Of a stretch of 25,839 nucleotides of DNA, positions 23,736-25,839 are shown piece after piece. Source of the DNA: CADEEN01 sp031389585. GTDB lineage: Bacteria > Pseudomonadota > Gammaproteobacteria > Burkholderiales > Burkholderiaceae_C. The position numbers and the translations under genes were made by a program. The notes beneath the pieces were generated by a model, which was given only the letters and a program-made list of their open reading frames with translations, searched no databases and was not told the origin of the DNA. The stretch spans positions 1 to 25,839 of the forward strand of contig JANMSS010000094.1 in NCBI GenBank assembly GCA_031389585.1, in the 5' to 3' direction. Each line of letters opens with the position of its first letter. Within the stretch, counting starts at the first letter, position 1.

Positions 23736-25159
23736 CCCTGGACTTGTCGCGCTTCCAGGCCGCGGGCAGTGAAACCTGCTTCCACGGCCGCCACATCGAG
23801 CCGCAGATCTATGCCGGCCTGGACGGGAGGAATTGGCGCCTGCAGGACTACCTGGCACGCGGCGGCTACCAAGCGCTGAAGAAGATCCTGGGTCAGGATG
23901 GCGGCAAGGGCATGACCCCGGATCAGGTCGTCGCCGAAGTCAAGGTCAGCGCGCTGCGCGGGCGTGGCGGTGCGGGATTCCCCACCGGCCTGAAGTGGAG
24001 CTTCATGCCGCGAATGTTCCCCGGCGCCAAGTACCTGGTCTGCAACTCCGACGAAGGCGAGCCCGGCACCTGCAAGGACCGCGACATTCTGGCCTTCAAT
24101 CCGCATATCGTCATCGAAGGCATGGCCATCGCTGCCTACGCGATGGGCGTCAAGGTCGGCTACAACTACATCCACGGTGAGATCTTCGAGATCTATGACC
24201 GTTTCGAGGAAGCCCTTGGCGAAGCCCGCGCCGCGGGGCTGCTCGGCGACAAGATCCTCGGCAGCGACTTCAGCTTCCAGCTGCACGCCTTCCACGGCTT
24301 CGGCGCCTACATCTGCGGCGAAGAAACGGCGCTGTTGGAGTCGCTCGAAGGCAAGAAGGGCCAGCCGCGCTTCAAACCGCCATTCCCGGCCAGCTTCGGC
24401 CTGTACGGAAAGCCGACCACGGTCAACAACACCGAGACCTTCGCCGCGGTGCCGTGGATCATCAACCACGGCGGCGTGCCCTACCTCGAGGTCGGCAAGC
24501 CGAACAACGGCGGCACCAAGATCTTCTCCGTGGTCGGAGATGTCGAGCTGCCCGGCAATTTTGAAGTCCCGCTGGGCACGACGTTCGCCAAGCTGCTCGA
24601 CCTCGCTGGCGGAATGAAGGGCGGTGCGCTCAAGGCCGTGATCCCCGGCGGCTCTTCGGCACCGGTGCTCCCGGCATCGACCATGATGGACATCACGATG
24701 GACTACGACGCCATCGCCAAGGCCGGCTCGATGCTGGGCTCGGGTGCCGTGATTGTCATGAACGACACCCGGTGCATGGTCAAAAGCCTGCTGCGTCTGT
24801 CCTACTTCTACCAGCACGAAAGCTGCGGCCAATGCACGCCGTGTCGCGAAGGCACCGGCTGGCTGTGGCGCGTGGTCGACCGCATCGAGCATGGCAAGGG
24901 CCGGATGGAAGACATCGACCTGCTCAACTCGGTGTCCGAGAACATCATGGGCCGCACCATCTGCGCCCTGGGCGACGCGGCAGCGCTGCCGGTGCGCGGC
25001 ATGATCAAGCACTTCCGCGACGAATTCGTTCACCACATCGAACACAAGACATGTCTCGTGAGCCCCCACGCTCGGAGGTCCTCGCTGCCCCCCGAGGGGG
25101 CTGGCCTTCCTAGGGGCGGCCCGGCGGAAGGCCGGTCGCGCGCAGGTGAAACCATATGA
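23732..25159 (+). CDS. nuoF: NADH-quinone oxidoreductase subunit F, with a repeat-encoded C-terminal extension
   Basis: A 475-residue subunit that binds NADH and FMN. Visible: GRGGAGFPTG (77-86, NADH/FMN site), CNSDEGEPGTCKDR (104-117), YICGEETALLESLEG (193-207), and the N3 [4Fe-4S] ligands Cys365, Cys368, Cys371 (CGQCTPC) and Cys411. The start is GTG, in a GTGA overlap with nuoE. Family members usually end a few residues after the helix DEFVHHIEHKTC. Here the frame runs on for about 32 residues (444-475, SPHARRSSLPPEG... to ...GETI), encoded by a palindromic repeat, and stops in an ATGA overlap with nuoG. The tail is low-complexity and probably not functional in catalysis. Confidence 0.96.
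   Translation: MTLDLSRFQAAGSETCFHGRHIEPQIYAGLDGRNWRLQDYLARGGYQALKKILGQDGGKGMTPDQVVAEVKVSALRGRGGAGFPTGLKWSFMPRMFPGAKYLVCNSDEGEPGTCKDRDILAFNPHIVIEGMAIAAYAMGVKVGYNYIHGEIFEIYDRFEEALGEARAAGLLGDKILGSDFSFQLHAFHGFGAYICGEETALLESLEGKKGQPRFKPPFPASFGLYGKPTTVNNTETFAAVPWIINHGGVPYLEVGKPNNGGTKIFSVVGDVELPGNFEVPLGTTFAKLLDLAGGMKGGALKAVIPGGSSAPVLPASTMMDITMDYDAIAKAGSMLGSGAVIVMNDTRCMVKSLLRLSYFYQHESCGQCTPCREGTGWLWRVVDRIEHGKGRMEDIDLLNSVSENIMGRTICALGDAAALPVRGMIKHFRDEFVHHIEHKTCLVSPHARRSSLPPEGAGLPRGGPAEGRSRAGETI
25062..25137 (+). repeat. GC-rich palindromic repeat, copy 2 (end of nuoF, before nuoG)
   Basis: It carries the same blocks as the nuoA/nuoB copy: TCGCTGCCCCC (25082-25092) and GGGGCGGCCCGGCGG (25113-25127). 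They are separated by 20 bases here against 49 in copy 1. The middle CCCCC and GAGGGGG (25089-25100) form a local hairpin, and CCGGCGGAAGGCCGG follows. It is in the nuoF reading frame without a stop and so is translated into the NuoF tail. The nuoG Shine-Dalgarno AGGTGA (25144-25149) lies just beyond it. Confidence 0.75.
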
Positions 25160-25839
25160 TCGAGATCGATCTCGACGGCAAGAAGATCAGCGTGCCCGAG
25201 GGCAGCATGGTCATGCATGCGGCCGACGCGGCGGGTACGTACATCCCGCACTTCTGTTATCACAAGAAGCTGACCATCGCGGCGAATTGCCGCATGTGCC
25301 TGGTCGAGGTCGAGAAGGCGCCCAAGCCGATGCCCGCCTGTGCCACGCCGGCCACCAACGGCATGATCGTTCGCACCCACAGCGCCAAGGCGCTCAAGGC
25401 GCAGCAGTCGGTGATGGAGTTCCTGCTCATCAACCACCCGCTGGATTGCCCGATCTGCGACCAGGGCGGCGAGTGCCAGTTGCAGGACCTGGCGGTGGGC
25501 TACGGTGGCTCGGCATCGCGATACACCGAAGAGAAGCGCGTCGTCTTCCACAAGGACGTCGGCCCGCTGGTCTCGATGCAGGACATGACGCGTTGCATCC
25601 ACTGCACGCGCTGCATCCGCTTCGGCCAGGAGATTGGCGGCGTGATGGAGCTGGGCATGATCCACCGCGGCGAGCACAGCGAAATCACGACCATGCTCGG
25701 CGACACGATCGACTCCGAGCTGTCGGGCAACATGATCGACATCTGCCCGGTCGGTGCGCTGACCAGCAAGCCGTTTCGCTACAGCGCCCGCACCTGGGAG
25801 CTGTCGCGCCGCAAGAGCGTCAGTCCGCACGACAGCGTC
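25156..25839 (+). CDS. nuoG: NADH-quinone oxidoreductase subunit G, N-terminal part (gene runs off the right edge)
   Basis: The first 228 codons of the large (75-kDa-type) Fe-S subunit. All N-terminal cluster ligands are visible: the [2Fe-2S] N1b set Cys34, Cys45, Cys48, Cys62; the His/Cys [4Fe-4S] N5 set His94, Cys98, Cys101, Cys107; and the N4 set Cys147, Cys150, Cys153, Cys197. The molybdopterin-oxidoreductase-like C-terminal domain is outside the window. It starts in an ATGA overlap with nuoF, with AGGTGA six bases upstream. Confidence 0.97.
   Translation, partial: MIEIDLDGKKISVPEGSMVMHAADAAGTYIPHFCYHKKLTIAANCRMCLVEVEKAPKPMPACATPATNGMIVRTHSAKALKAQQSVMEFLLINHPLDCPICDQGGECQLQDLAVGYGGSASRYTEEKRVVFHKDVGPLVSMQDMTRCIHCTRCIRFGQEIGGVMELGMIHRGEHSEITTMLGDTIDSELSGNMIDICPVGALTSKPFRYSARTWELSRRKSVSPHDSV

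Overview
This window looks like chromosomal housekeeping DNA from a high-GC betaproteobacterium of the order Burkholderiales. The closest feel is the Rubrivivax/Leptothrix/Comamonadaceae neighbourhood, but I cannot fix the genus without a search. The evidence is strong GC bias at third codon positions, an intracellular PHA depolymerase, the order iscR-iscS-iscU-iscA-hscB-hscA-fdx, the order rpsO-pnp-quinone oxidoreductase-tpiA-secG-tRNA-Leu-nuoA onward, and GC-rich palindromic intergenic repeats of a kind I recall from Burkholderiales genomes. Genes are tightly packed, with many ATGA or GTGA stop/start overlaps. I see no prophage, IS element, CRISPR array or integrative element.

Layout. (1) 1-1540, minus strand: the 5' end of an intracellular polyhydroxyalkanoate depolymerase gene, then an aspartate/aromatic aminotransferase. 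(2) 1638-5330, plus strand: uvrB, a nitronate-monooxygenase-like flavoprotein and a low-molecular-weight protein tyrosine phosphatase. (3) 5338-10928: the complete ISC iron-sulfur assembly operon, from a promoter carrying two IscR-like sites to the ferredoxin gene. A bidirectional terminator follows, shared with a small convergent gene (10980-11267, minus) that may encode a winged-helix protein. (4) 11469-15128: tsaD, an orphan periplasmic branched-chain-amino-acid-type binding protein and a class I aminotransferase. (5) 15124-18017: rpsO and pnp, both with structured leaders. (6) 18032-20205: a quinone oxidoreductase, tpiA (overlapping it by ATGA) and secG. (7) 20278-25839: tRNA-Leu(GAG), then the respiratory complex I operon nuoABCDEF and the first 228 codons of nuoG.

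How they fit together. IscS supplies sulfur, IscU is the scaffold, IscA is a carrier, HscB/HscA release the cluster and Fdx supplies electrons. IscR senses cluster status. Complex I, encoded at the right end, is a major consumer of such clusters: cysteine ligands for them are visible in NuoB, NuoE, NuoF and NuoG.

No new multi-gene system is evident. The most unusual structure is a pair of related GC-rich palindromic repeats inside the nuo operon. One lies between nuoA and nuoB and appears to supply nuoB's Shine-Dalgarno. The other lies at the nuoF/nuoG junction and is translated as the last ~32 residues of NuoF. Also worth a second look are the rpsO and pnp leaders, the double IscR-type promoter, a 35-codon ORF translationally linked to hscB, and the small wHTH-like gene beside the isc operon. 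All functional assignments rest on motif recognition by eye; no database search was run.
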